Positions 17,488 through 27,917 are shown, counted from the first letter of the stretch. The stretch: DNA of 64,000 nt from Vibrio variabilis (GCF_003263785.1 NZ_JYJK01000007.1:161377-225376); one strand, 5' to 3'. The notes: generated by a model not told the origin, from the sequence alone. Numbers and translations are program-made.

Positions 17488-20400
17488 ATGAGTCACAATA
17501 CACCAGATGAAAAAATGGGGATCTCCGGACGTATAGCGGCTGCATTCCAAGCTTCAGCGATGACCCCATTGCTGGCCTTGGTTGGCTTGCTGCTTGGTTT
17601 GATGGCGATTGCCGTGACACCGAAAGAAGAAGAGCCACAGATTGATGTGACCTTCGCAGATGTCTACATTCCGTTTCCGGGTGCTTCACCGAGAGAGGTT
17701 GAGAGCTTAGTCACCAATCCGGCTGAGCAAATAGTGTCTGAGATTAACGGCATCGATAAGATCTATTCGTTCTCTCAGCCTGGCGGCGCAATGATTGTTG
17801 CAATCTTCGAAGTCGGCATTCCAAGAAACGAAGCTGTGGTTAAGATATACAACAAGCTTTACTCCAACAATGATTGGATGCCAGCAAACATGGGTGTAGG
17901 ACAGCCTATTATTAAGCCTCGTGGTATCGAAGATGTTCCCATTGTAAACGTGACCTTGTCACCTAAATCGGAATCAGCAACCCTGCAAGAAATCACCAGT
18001 GTTGCTCATGGTTTGGAAACAGAGCTAAAGCGCATTCCAGGTACGCGAGATATCTATACGGTGGGTCGTCAGCCAACGATAGTCGATGTGAGGCTTGATC
18101 CTGCGAAAATGTCAGGTTACGGCGTCACAATTGATTCGCTCAACCAAATGCTGCCAGATGCCAATTCAGCATCACCTATGCTGAGTCTGACGCAAGACAA
18201 TCAATCGATCCCACTGCAAATTGGTGAGTTTCTCACCAATGTCGATGAGGTTAAGCAGTTAGTGGTTGGCTTACACGCGGGTCAGCCTGTTTACCTCGCT
18301 GACATTGCCGACATTAACTTGGGGACAGACACGCCAACGCAAGTTGTTTGGACCAGTGACAAGAGCGACATTAAACCAGCGGTAACCATTGCGATTGCCA
18401 AGAAAAGCGGTGAGAACGCCGTGGATGTAGCGAAAGCAGTGGAAGAGCGCTTAGGCGAACTGGAAAGCACGCTGATTCCCGATAACATTCAAGTGGATGT
18501 GACTCGTGACTATGGTCAGACTGCCGCGGATAAAGCCAATACATTGATTGGTAAGCTTGCCTTTGCCACCGGCGCTGTGGTGCTTCTGGTTCTGGTGACG
18601 ATGGGCGTACGCGAAGCGGTTGTGGTTGGTGTCGCCGTCATTATCACTTTGCTTCTCACCTTGTTTGCGTCATGGGCTTGGGGTTTTACTCTTAACCGCG
18701 TTTCTCTGTTCGCGCTTATTTTCTCTATCGGTATTTTGGTCGATGACGCCATTGTGGTGGTGGAGAATATTCACCGTCATATGGTGAAGGGCAAACAGAA
18801 GCTGGCGGAGCTTATACCTGGTGCCGTTGATGAGGTTGGTGGGCCGACTATTTTAGCAACATTGACGGTTATCGCCGCTCTGCTACCGATGGCATTTGTT
18901 TCTGGCTTAATGGGGCCTTACATGAGCCCAATCCCAATCAATGCTTCGATGGGGATGTTGATCTCGCTGATCATCGCATTTGTATTAACGCCATGGTTAG
19001 CACGCATTCTGCTTAAAGAGGGTGATGCTCACGAAGAAGAGGTGAGCAGTAAGCAGTCGGCTTTCTTTAAAAAGGTGATGTCACCGTTTGTCGTTAGCCG
19101 AGTGCAAAAACGCAACCGACTATTACTCGGAGTGGGCGTATTGGTGGCGATTGCTGTCTCCATGTGGCTGCCAGTACAGCAGCTTGTGGTGATGAAAATG
19201 CTGCCGTTCGACAACAAGTCAGAGTTCCAAGTGATTTTGGATATGCCAGAAGGCAACTCACTAGAGCGCACTCAACGTGTATTGTTTGAGTTAAGTGATG
19301 CGCTAAATGACGTCGAAGAAGTCAGTGACTATCAGATCTATGCAGGTACTGCAGCGCCAATTAACTTTAATGCTTAGTACGCCACTACTTCATGCGTCAA
19401 GCGCCGGAGAAAGGCGATATCCAAGTTAACTTGGTAGATAAGTCAGAGCGTGATCGTTCAAGCCATGAGATTGCTGTCGCGGTGAGACCAAAGTTGGTCG
19501 AGATCGCTCAGAAATTTGGTGGCAAAGTTAAAGTGGTTGAAGTGCCACCTGGTCCACCTGTTTGGTCGCCAATATTGGCAGAAGTTTACGGTCCGACTCA
19601 AGAAGTTCGCGAGCAAGCTGCACTGCAACTTAGAGAGATTTTCCGCGAAACGGATGACATTGTTGATGTCGACCTCTATCTACCAGAAGCACATCAGAAA
19701 TGGCAGGTAGTGATTGATCGTAGTAAAGCATCGCGCCTTGGCGTGGCTTACTCATCGATTGTTGATTCTTTGGCGACCGCAGTAGGCGGCAAACCGGTGA
19801 GTTACTTGCACAGCGAGCAGAGCAAATACCCGATCCCAATCCAAATCCAGCTAAAGAAAGTGCCAAAGTGCGTTTGGAGCAGGTGATGAATATGAAGATC
19901 AACTCTGCATCAGGCACACAGTACATTCTCGCGGATTTGATTAAGGTCCGAGAGCAGGCAATGGACAACTACATTGTTCATAAAAACCTAGTGCCAATGA
20001 TCATGGTTGTCGGTGATATGACCGGTGACCTTGATAGTCCTCTGTATGGTATGGCCGATATTTCATCGAGCCTTGCCGACAAAGGAATGGACGTTGAGCA
20101 GTACTTTGTTTCTCAACCTTCTGGACTCAAAGGCATTGAGATCTTTTGGGATGGCGAGTGGACAATTACTTACGAAACGTTCCGCGACATGGGCATAGCG
20201 TATGCTGTTGGTATGGTCTTGATTTATCTGCTAGTGGTCGCGCAGTTTAAGTCTTACTTGGTGCCGCTGATTATTATGGCGCCGATCCCATTGACCATCA
20301 TCGGTGTGATGCCGGGGCACGCATTGCTGGGTGCACAGTTCACCGCGACGTCGATGATCGGCATGATCGCCCTAGCGGGTATCATTGTTCGAAACTCGAT

Positions 20401-20674
20401 ACTGTTGGTGGACTTCATTAACCACCAGTTAAGAGATGGGATGGAGCTGGGTGAAGCGGTGATTGAGTCGGCTATCGTCCGTGCGAAACCTATCATGCTA
20501 ACTGCATTGGCAGCGATGATTGGCGCTTTATTTATCTTAGATGATCCTATCTTTAATGGGTTAGCGATCAGTTTGATCTTCGGTATCTTCGTCTCGACAG
20601 TACTGACGTTATTGGTGATACCGATTCTGTATTACGTCGCATTAAAACGCGGCATTGTAAAGGCGGCGGTGTAG
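17488..20674 (+). CDS. RND-family efflux permease, two frameshifts
   Basis: Restoring one base near 19372 (expected NFNGLVRHYF) and one near 19855 gives a 1062-residue pump of usual RND length. TM1 is at about 28-48; the first periplasmic loop follows; TM2-6 with the family motif GILVDDAIVVVENI (charged residues for proton relay) come next; then the second loop and TM7-12 with LAGIIVRNSILLVDF. It belongs to the acriflavin-resistance/HAE group rather than the metal CzcA group, since the CzcA metal motif is absent. Its substrate is unknown. The genetic context (ArsR persulfide sensor, rhodanese, DUF2892) suggests export of sulfur-stress products or toxic thiol adducts, which is inference. Confidence 0.9.
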
Positions 20675-20691
20675 ACACATCGTCATAGCAC

Positions 20692-20722
20692 AGAGCTCCG
20701 TGTTGGCTGCGGAGCTTTTATT
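20692..20722 (+). terminator. Probable terminator or attenuator after the RND pump gene
   Basis: AGCTCCG and CGGAGCT form a 7-bp stem with a 9-base loop followed by TTTTATTT. The short T run suggests partial termination ahead of the DUF2892 and rhodanese genes. Confidence 0.65.
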
Positions 20723-20762
20723 TGCATACAAATATTAGCTATTTCTTATTAAGAGGTTGATT

Positions 20763-20950
20763 ATGAAAGTTGAAAACGGTATTCGAATTCTCGCAGGGAC
20801 CATGGTTTTGATCTCGCTATTACTGACTGCTACGTGAGCCATCATTTTGTCTGGTTTACCGTGTTTATCGGTCTTAACTTGATTCAAAGTGGCTTCACTG
20901 GCTTCTGTCCACCACGTAAATTGCTGCTAAAGCTTGGCCTAAAAGAATGA
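20763..20950 (+). CDS. DUF2892 small membrane protein (YgaP-like C-terminal half), frameshifted
   Basis: A 62-residue protein after restoring one base near 20830: MKVENGIRILAGTMVLISLLLT, then YVSHHFVWFTVFIGLNLIQSGFTGFCPP. This is the DUF2892 membrane pair with its FTGFCP signature, the same module that anchors the rhodanese domain in E. coli YgaP. In E. coli, ygaP sits beside ygaV, a relative of the ArsR sensor seen here. A rhodanese gene follows 68 bases downstream, so the YgaP functions are split into two proteins. Too short and broken to show as an ordinary ORF; the stop at TGA 20842 results from the missing base. Confidence 0.82.
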
Positions 20951-21018
20951 GTCGTGCTTGCTAGTGATGACAACGCGTCACGCAATACCAGATAAAACAA
21001 CAAAGTGGGGAAGTCACC

Positions 21019-21354
21019 ATGTTTAATTGGATTACACGTCTTTTTGGATCCAACAATTATGCACAAACCATACAGGACTACTTAGATCAACAAGCGGTTC
21101 TGCTGGATGTGCGTTCGCCGCAAGAGTTTGCGAGTGGGCATATCGATAATGCCAAAAATATTCCACTGGATGCGCTAGCGACAAGAGCAAACCGAGAGCT
21201 CAAAACATCGGCGCCGCTTATCGTTTATTGCGCGTCCGGCATGCGCTCGCGCGCGGCTGTTGGTGTACTAAAGAGCCAAGGGTTTAGCCAAGTTGTTAAT
21301 GGTGGCAGCGTGCACAAGCTTGCCGGTGCGGTAAGGAGTTGGAATGCCAAGTAG
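21019..21354 (+). CDS. Single-domain rhodanese (sulfurtransferase)
   Basis: A 111-residue rhodanese. The active cysteine is Cys71 in YCASGMRSRAA, a six-residue loop fitting sulfur rather than phosphate substrates, and LLDVRSPQEFASGHI is the classical N-terminal signature. It lacks a clear signal peptide, so it probably works in the cytoplasm moving sulfane sulfur to thiol acceptors. It is preceded by the DUF2892 gene and overlaps the TolC-like gene by 11 bases, so it is translationally linked to the efflux channel. Confidence 0.9.
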   Translation: MFNWITRLFGSNNYAQTIQDYLDQQAVLLDVRSPQEFASGHIDNAKNIPLDALATRANRELKTSAPLIVYCASGMRSRAAVGVLKSQGFSQVVNGGSVHKLAGAVRSWNAK

Positions 21355-22647
21355 GTTCTCGCTCGCAGCCTTAACGCTGCTACTTGCAAACACTGTGTAT
21401 GCCGAAAGCATACTGGATGTTTACAATACGGCCAAAGTGTCTGACCCAATGCTGCTGCAAGCAAAAGCACAATCTGAGGAAGCTAAGGAAGCCATCAATA
21501 GCACGCGCAGTGTGTTATTGCCACAACTCGATTTAACAGCGGGCTATGACTACTACAATAGTGATAGACCGCTATTGAGCAGCGAACAGTGGCGTGCTGG
21601 CGTTCAGTTTTCGCAGGAGATTTACAATCCAGCGAGTTGGATTCACCTTGAACAAGCTGAAAAATCGGCGGTGAGAGGCGGCGTGATGTACGCGCAAGCT
21701 CAGCAAGGTTTGATTATTCGCGTTGCTGAAGCGTATTTCAATGTGCTTAAAGCAGAAGATGCACTTAAGCTGACACAAGCTGAGAAGGCCGCCATTGAAA
21801 AGTACGCCAGTACGATAAATGAAGCCTATCGTGTCGGTACTGCAGATTTAACAGACTTACAAGATGCTCGAGCTCAGCTTGATAGAGTCAGTGCGACTTT
21901 AGTTAAAATTCGAAATCAAGTTCGCAATAGTTATGAAGCACTGCGAAAGATCACCAAAGTCAGTTACCAAGGTTTAGATACCTTGTCGGTTGAGCGCTTT
22001 GCCGCTTCTTTACCAACACTGCCAGCAGACTCGATGGTTGAACTGGCCTTACAAGAAAACCTATCGATTCTTAGTGAAACAATGGCGAAAGATATCGCTA
22101 AGACTGATATCGAGCTTGCACAGTCTGGGCATTTACCGCATTTGTCCCTAAATGCGGGGTATCAATACTCAAACGAGCAGCGTGATGACTCCTTTTATTC
22201 CAAAGGGGGAGTAATGATACCTATGGTGGACTTAACTTTGTATTGCCTTTGTATAGTGGTGGAGGGACCAGCTCTCAGGTTAAACAGGCTGAGCTTAGAT
22301 ATGTTGCAGCATCACAAGGTCTAGAGAAGGTCTATCGGGATGTATCCAGTGATGTACGTGGAACCTATAACGATATCCTAGCGAGTTTAGAGGACATAAA
22401 GGCGCAGCAACAATCGACAACGTCTGCTGAATTGGCACTGTCAACCCAACAGCTTGGCTTAGAAGTTGGAACCAGAACGATTGTAGATGTACTGCAAGCG
22501 ACCAGTTTTTATTATGATGCTCAGCTTCGCTTATCGAATGCACGCTACAGCTATATCTTGAACCGACTGTATCTTAAGCAGCTGGTCGGTAACCTCAATG
22601 AGGGAGATATCCTCTCAATTCATCAAGGGCTTTCACGAGCTCAATGA
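21344..22647 (+). CDS. TolC-family outer-membrane efflux channel, frameshifted
   Basis: With one base restored near 22218 this is a 434-residue TolC-like protein. A signal peptide ends near VYA; two structural repeats follow (about 20-215 and 225-425), each with the long helices of the periplasmic tunnel. The break falls just before YGGLNFVLPLYSGGGTSSQ, the conserved motif at the start of the second strand pair. As last gene of the RND locus it most likely provides the outer-membrane duct for the pump and adaptor. Confidence 0.87.
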
Positions 22648-22657
22648 TGGCCTTCGT

Positions 22658-23586
22658 TTAGTGATCACTGCCATACAGAGTTATCGACAATGGGCAGTGA
22701 TCACTCATCTGATATTTAATTACTTTCGATGTAGGCATGACATTTTGTTTTGCAGGACTAGCGCGTAGGTTAGGACTCACCACAATATGATCAATCAATG
22801 ATCGATATTGGTGAGTGCTATTGGGATTTCGCTTTGAGCGTACCTTACAACGGGCTTTTGTGGATTGCGACGCTAGCCTTGGTGTCGTCGTTAATTCCTG
22901 AGTCATCAAAGTCCAAAGCCAATCCCCGCGATAACTCAAATTATGGTTAAAGTCACCAAGGATAAGATAGGGTTCATTATTGGCGTCTCGTTGCTGAAGC
23001 AAGAGTTGATAACTTGGCCTTGTTGTTTTAGCTGTTTACAGGCGCTGTGTCGACTCAGTTTGCCGCTGCAGCCAGCTTTTAAGTGAACGGAAAGAAGATG
23101 GATTGGTTGGTCGCTCGCCAACTCCAGAGTCACAGCACTGGCAAATCGTAGCTTACTCGCTTGTATGAGAGGGAAATCCGCCGTATCAGTTACTTTGATA
23201 GTTTCTTTAATCGCAAACCCTGTGTACTGATTGATGTCTGAAAACTGATGCTGACGATTATGGGCATCCGAGCGTTCTGACAAGTAAATACGGTATCCTT
23301 CGCCTACAACCCGTTTCATCGCTTGTACGCTGTCTACTTCTTGAAAGGCGAGAATGTCTGGATTGACGCTCTTGAAATGCAGATTTAGCGCATGAAAATC
23401 ATCCTCACTTCGAAAACTGGTTTTGAATTTAGCCGAGGGTGTCGTGGTAAGCCACTCTAAATTCCAACTCATCAATGTTAGAGATTTTCCTTGTGCAATA
23501 CTCAATGTAGGAAAAAGCGATATTCCAGCAAGTAAGGTTGTAACTAGGTGTTTATAACCGTTTGTTCTTATCATTGTCCTTGCCAT
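22658..23586 (-). CDS. Exported endonuclease/exonuclease/phosphatase-family protein, frameshifted
   Basis: With one base restored near 23010, a 309-residue protein. A signal peptide (about 1-32) precedes an EEP fold: SWNLEW (metal-binding Asn), AFQEVDS (catalytic Glu), SVHLKAGC (catalytic His), GDFNHNL (Asp/Asn), and SDHCPL (terminal Asp-His). These are the residues of DNase I, exonuclease III and inositol phosphatases. Because it is exported, an extracellular nuclease or phosphodiesterase is likely. The ATG at 23586 has AAAGGAG upstream. It is convergent with the TolC-like gene, 10 bases apart. Confidence 0.82.
22661..22704. repeat. 12-bp inverted repeat at the 3' end of the phosphoesterase gene
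   Basis: GTGATCACTGCC (22661-22672) and GGCAGTGATCAC (22693-22704) are exact reverse complements. Each arm contains the self-complementary GTGATCAC. It lies in the last codons of the reverse-strand gene, encoding two SDH-type stretches, and just after the TolC-like stop. Without T tracts its role in termination is uncertain. Confidence 0.5.
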
Positions 23587-23734
23587 TTATAAAACTCCTT
23601 TCAGCCAATGTGCCGTAAGCCTTGGCGGAAATGCAACTGTTTTTAGCGAAAAATTCGTGTCTTATTTTGAAATTACACGGTATGAGATCCAGTTCATTTA
23701 GATCGAATTCTTCTTGTTCACTACCCAGTTTTTA

Positions 23735-23748
23735 TTGATCTAAGTCAA
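23735..23748. promoter_or_regulatory. FNR-type site before nrdD
   Basis: TTGATCTAAGTCAA matches the FNR consensus TTGAT-N4-ATCAA at nine of ten defined bases. FNR activates nrdDG under anaerobic conditions in enterobacteria, so the site fits the gene. It lies about 120 bases before the nrdD start. Confidence 0.7.
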
Positions 23749-23779
23749 TACTTTCAGTTGGTGCTTCTCGTTAAATACA

Positions 23780-23828
23780 CCACAATATATTGTGTCAGAA
23801 GAAAAAGTAACAACCCTATATAGTGTGT
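23780..23828. promoter_or_regulatory. Pair of NrdR boxes before nrdD
   Basis: Box 1 is the palindrome CACAATATATTGTG (23781-23794). Box 2, CCCTATATAGTGTG, is centred about 32 bases downstream. NrdR, the general repressor of ribonucleotide reductase genes, binds two such boxes about three helical turns apart, which is what is seen here. Confidence 0.72.
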
Positions 23829-23870
23829 TTGTGGATAACTCTGTGAGTATGCTAGGGGTAAGGAGAAAGG

Positions 23871-25991
23871 GTGAAAACAATCGTAATCAAGAGAGATGGC
23901 TCTCGTGCTCCGTTTACAAAGGATCGTATTGAAGCTGCTGTGGTAAGTGCGGCGGAACATGCAGACAAAGAACTCGAAATCTATGCTAAAAATGTAGCGT
24001 TAGCGGTCGAGCTCAAGCTGCAGGATTGCGAACATGTGGATATTCAGGAAATCCAAACTCTGGTTGAGAACGAGTTAATGCAGGGTCCATACAAAGGACT
24101 GGCACGTTCTTACATTGAGTACCGTCATGACCGCGATATTGCTCGCGAGAAAAAAAGCGCTCTGACTAAAGAGATCGAAGGCCTTATTGAAGAGAGCAAT
24201 GCCGATCTTCTTAATGAGAACGCTAACAAAGACGGTAAAGTGATTCCAACTCAGCGTGACTTGCTTGCAGGCATCGTCGCTAAGCACTATGCGAAAACTC
24301 GTATTTTGCCGCGTGATGTTGTTCAAGCACACGATGAAGGCGATATTCACTATCACGATTTGGATTACGCACCTTTCTTCCCGATGTTTAACTGTATGCT
24401 TATCGACTTGAAGGGCATGCTGACGCATGGCTTTAAGATGGGCAATGCAGAAATTGACACACCTAAATCCATTTCAACAGCGACAGCGGTAACGGCACAA
24501 ATTATTGCGCAGGTAGCGAGCCACATTTATGGTGGTACTACCATCAACCGCATCGATGAAGTACTCGCACCTTATGTAAAAGCGAGTTATGACAAACATC
24601 TTGAAATCGCGAAAGAGTGGGATATTCATCAACCAGAAGCGTTCGCTCAGGCACGCACTGAGAAAGAGTGTTATGACGCATTCCAATCTCTTGAGTACGA
24701 AGTCAACACACTTCATACCGCGAATGGTCAAACTCCGTTTGTTACCTTCGGTTTTGGTCTAGGTACGAGCTGGGAATCGAAATTGATCCAAACCTCGATC
24801 CTTAAAAATCGTATCGCAGGTCTGGGTAAAAACGCAAAAACAGCGGTGTTCCCGAAACTGGTGTTCGCAATTAAAGATGGACTCAACCATAAATCAGACG
24901 ATCCAAACTACGACGTTAAGCAGTTAGCTTTGGAGTGTGCGTCTAAGCGCATGTACCCAGACATCTTAAACTACGACAAAGTGGTTGAAGTCACCGGTTC
25001 GTTCAAAACGCCTATGGGTTGCCGTAGCTTCTTGAACACCTATGAAGAGAATGGTGAACTTCAACATGAAGGCCGTAACAACCTTGGTGTTGTGAGCTTG
25101 AACTTGCCACGTATCGCAATTAAAGCGAAGGGTAGCGTAGATAAGTTCTATGAGTTATTGAATGACCGTTTATTGCTGGCTCGTAAGGCACTAGAAACAC
25201 GTATCAGTCGTCTTGAAAAAGTCAAAGCGCGCGTAGCTCCTATTCTATATATGGAAGGTGCTTGTGGTGTTCGTTTGAAAGCGGACGATTCTATTGCACC
25301 CATTTTCAAGAATGGCCGCGCGTCTATCTCTCTAGGCTACATTGGTATTCATGAGACGATGACTGCACTATTTGGTACAGACACTCACATGTACGATGAC
25401 AATCAAATGCGCGGCATGGCGCTAGATATCATCAAGCATATGAAAGAAGTAGTGAACAAATGGGCTGAAGAAACCGGTTATGCATTTAGCCTATACGGAA
25501 CACCAAGTGAAAACCTATGTAGCCGTTTCTGCCAGATTGATACTAAAGAATTTGGCGTGATTGAAGGCGTAACAGACAAAGGTTACTACACCAACAGCTT
25601 CCACTTGGATGTGCAGAAGAAGGTGAATCCATACGACAAGATCGATTTCGAGATGCCGTATCCAGAAATTTCATCAGGCGGCTTTATTTGCTACGGCGAG
25701 TTCCCGAATATGCAGCGCAACATCGAAGCATTAGAGAACGTGTGGGATTACAGCTACAGCCGAGTGCCATATTACGGTACCAATACGCCAATTGATGAGT
25801 GTTATGAATGTGGCTACATGGGTGAGTTTGACTGTACCAGTAAGGGCTTTACGTGTCCTAAGTGCGGCAACCATGACTCTACTCGCGTGTCAGTAACACG
25901 CCGTGTGTGTGGCTATCTAGGTAGCCCGGACGCTCGTCCATTTAACTTCGGTAAACAAGAAGAAGTTAAACGTCGCGTTAAGCACCTGTAA
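23871..25991 (+). CDS. nrdD: Anaerobic ribonucleoside-triphosphate reductase (class III)
   Basis: A 706-residue glycyl-radical enzyme that makes dNTPs from NTPs without oxygen. An ATP-cone allosteric domain occupies about 1-95; the ten-stranded barrel follows. Four cysteines for the zinc site are in CYECGYMGEFDC and CPKCG. The glycyl-radical motif RRVCGYLGSPDARPF is 25 residues from the C-terminus. The start is GTG at 23871 with AAGGAGAAAGG upstream. nrdG follows 38 bases downstream. FNR-like and NrdR sites precede it. The frame is intact. Confidence 0.97.
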   Translation: MKTIVIKRDGSRAPFTKDRIEAAVVSAAEHADKELEIYAKNVALAVELKLQDCEHVDIQEIQTLVENELMQGPYKGLARSYIEYRHDRDIAREKKSALTKEIEGLIEESNADLLNENANKDGKVIPTQRDLLAGIVAKHYAKTRILPRDVVQAHDEGDIHYHDLDYAPFFPMFNCMLIDLKGMLTHGFKMGNAEIDTPKSISTATAVTAQIIAQVASHIYGGTTINRIDEVLAPYVKASYDKHLEIAKEWDIHQPEAFAQARTEKECYDAFQSLEYEVNTLHTANGQTPFVTFGFGLGTSWESKLIQTSILKNRIAGLGKNAKTAVFPKLVFAIKDGLNHKSDDPNYDVKQLALECASKRMYPDILNYDKVVEVTGSFKTPMGCRSFLNTYEENGELQHEGRNNLGVVSLNLPRIAIKAKGSVDKFYELLNDRLLLARKALETRISRLEKVKARVAPILYMEGACGVRLKADDSIAPIFKNGRASISLGYIGIHETMTALFGTDTHMYDDNQMRGMALDIIKHMKEVVNKWAEETGYAFSLYGTPSENLCSRFCQIDTKEFGVIEGVTDKGYYTNSFHLDVQKKVNPYDKIDFEMPYPEISSGGFICYGEFPNMQRNIEALENVWDYSYSRVPYYGTNTPIDECYECGYMGEFDCTSKGFTCPKCGNHDSTRVSVTRRVCGYLGSPDARPFNFGKQEEVKRRVKHL

Positions 25992-26029
25992 TCGTTAAAC
26001 AAAAAAGTCAGTAAAGAGAGCAACAACGT

Positions 26030-26501
26030 ATGAATTATCATCAGTATCATCCAATCGACGTGGTCAATGGACCTGGTACGCGTTGTACTCTCTTTGTTTC
26101 TGGCTGCGTGCATCAATGCCGTGGTTGTTATAACCAGTCGACGTTGTCATTGCATTCTGGTCATTTGTTTACCCAAGAGCTTGAAGACCAAATCATAGCG
26201 GACTTAAACGACAGTCGAATAAAAAAAACGCGGCCTGTCGTTATCCGGGGGAGATCCCCTTCATCCTGCGAATGTGAGTGCTGTACTTAAACTAGTGGAG
26301 CGTGTACGAGCAGAGTGTGAAGGTAAGGATATTTGGTTGTGGACCGGGTATGTCCTTGCGGAACTTAGTGCAGAACAAAAACAAGTAGTTGATCTTATTG
26401 ATGTGCTGGTGGATGGAAAATTCGAGAAAGATCTTGCCGATCCCGAGTTAGAATGGCGTGGAAGTGCAAACCAGGTTATACACCGATTTACAAACCTGTA
26501 A
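26030..26501 (+). CDS. nrdG: Anaerobic ribonucleotide reductase activase, frameshifted at A8
   Basis: The radical-SAM enzyme that installs the glycyl radical on NrdD. The [4Fe-4S] cysteines are Cys26, Cys30 and Cys33 in CVHQCRGC. Reading breaks in a run of eight A at 26221-26228. With seven A the frame continues as SRIKKRGLSLSGGDPLHPAN, where SGGDPL is the SAM-binding GGE-like motif, giving 156 residues, the size of E. coli NrdG. This is one of only two apparent insertions among the window's indels. A homopolymer read error is the simplest explanation. Confidence 0.9.
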
Positions 26502-26518
26502 CATTAATAGTGCAAAAA

Positions 26519-26540
26519 TAAGGAGCTTCGGCTCCTTTTT
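26519..26540 (+). terminator. Terminator after nrdDG
   Basis: AAGGAGC-TTCG-GCTCCTTTTT: a stable tetraloop stem and T run 18 bases after the nrdG stop. Confidence 0.9.
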
Positions 26541-26729
26541 CTATGCCTCAGAGCGGTTAGTTACGCTGGCTTTGCTGATCTTTTATGCAACATATGGTCA
26601 GGCGTTAATCTGGTTTACGGCTAGGTTTACAGAACGAATCGTCCTCACCAATAACAAAACTATTTCAATATTTTTAATCTAATGATAACGTGAAGGCCAT
26701 TGCTTGAATTTCAAAGGGTTGTGACTTTC

Positions 26730-27917
26730 ATGTTCTCTCAGTTACCCGAGCCAGCGCTCGATCCTATTCTTTCTCTTTCCGTAGCTTACCGAAATGATCC
26801 TCGTACCGACAAAGTCGATCTGGGCATTGGTGTATATCGAAATAGCGACGGCCAAACTCCAATTATGAAGGCCATTGCCGAAGCTCAGCGCATTGTGACT
26901 TCAGAGCAACAGACAAAAGCCTACGTTGGCCTAGCTGGTTGTGAAGAATTTAACCAAAGCATCGCGAAAGTGGTTTTTGGTGAAACCCCTATCTACGACC
27001 GTATGTCAGTCATTCAAACTCCAGGCGCGAGCGGTGGCTTACGTATGCTGGGTGACCTAATGAATGTTGCTGCTCCAGGTACAACAGTGTGGTTATCAAA
27101 CCCAAGCTACGTAAACCATAAGCCTGTTATGGAAGCTGCTGGTTTGAAAGTCAAATTTTATCGATACTTCGACGTAACGACAAAACAAGTGGATCGTGAT
27201 GCAATGCTGACTGATCTGAGTCAAGCGGGTCAGGGCGACGTCGTATTACTGCATGGTTGTTGCCACAATCCAACAGGTGCAGATATTGCGTTGGATGACT
27301 GGAAGGCGATCACAGAGCTTAGCGTTAAAAACGGTTTTGTTCCGTTCGTAGATGTCGCTTACCAAGGATTTGGCGATGGTTTAGAGCAAGATGCATTGGG
27401 TCTTCGTCATATGGCCGAAAATGTAGAAGAAATGTTGCTGACCACCTCTTGTTCTAAAAACTTTGGTTTGTACCGTGAACGTACAGGTGCAGCAATTGTT
27501 ATTGGTAAGAACGCAGCTGAAGCAAACAATGCCAAAGGTAAGTTGTTAACGCTCGCACGTTCAACATACACCATGCCACCTGATCACGGTGCAGCGCTGG
27601 TTAAAACGATTCTAAAGGATGACTATTTAACCAACATGTGGACAGCAGAGCTTTCTGAAATGCAACAACGACTTGTGTCTTTGCGTGATGGTTTGTGTAA
27701 GGCCTTGAAAGAGACTAACTCATCAAATGATTTTGACTTTATCATGTCTCACAAAGGTATGTTTACTGTGCTAGGATTTACAGCAGAGCAAATGCAAAAA
27801 CTGCGCACAGACTATGCGATTTATGGTGTTGATGATGGCCGAATTAACATTGCAGGGCTTTCTGAGTCTCAATTACCATATGTAGCGGATGCATTGGCAG
27901 CCGTTAGTCAAAAATAA
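26730..27917 (+). CDS. tyrB: Aromatic amino acid / aspartate aminotransferase
   Basis: A 395-residue PLP-dependent class I aminotransferase. It matches the aspartate/aromatic subgroup: VDLGIGVYR near the N-terminus, GCCHNPTGAD, and SCSKNFGLYRERTG with the PLP-binding lysine and the phosphate-binding arginine. The ATG at 26730 gives the usual N-terminus MFSQLPEPALDPIL; the upstream TTG at 26700 adds ten unconserved residues. The choice of TyrB over AspC is uncertain and based on the position next to nrdDG that I recall from V. cholerae. Confidence 0.85.
   Translation: MFSQLPEPALDPILSLSVAYRNDPRTDKVDLGIGVYRNSDGQTPIMKAIAEAQRIVTSEQQTKAYVGLAGCEEFNQSIAKVVFGETPIYDRMSVIQTPGASGGLRMLGDLMNVAAPGTTVWLSNPSYVNHKPVMEAAGLKVKFYRYFDVTTKQVDRDAMLTDLSQAGQGDVVLLHGCCHNPTGADIALDDWKAITELSVKNGFVPFVDVAYQGFGDGLEQDALGLRHMAENVEEMLLTTSCSKNFGLYRERTGAAIVIGKNAAEANNAKGKLLTLARSTYTMPPDHGAALVKTILKDDYLTNMWTAELSEMQQRLVSLRDGLCKALKETNSSNDFDFIMSHKGMFTVLGFTAEQMQKLRTDYAIYGVDDGRINIAGLSESQLPYVADALAAVSQK

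Noticed and set aside
26620..26640. TyrR box before the aromatic aminotransferase gene
   Set aside because: GGTTTAC repeats directly (GTTTAC twice) but does not form the TGTAAA-N6-TTTACA dyad.
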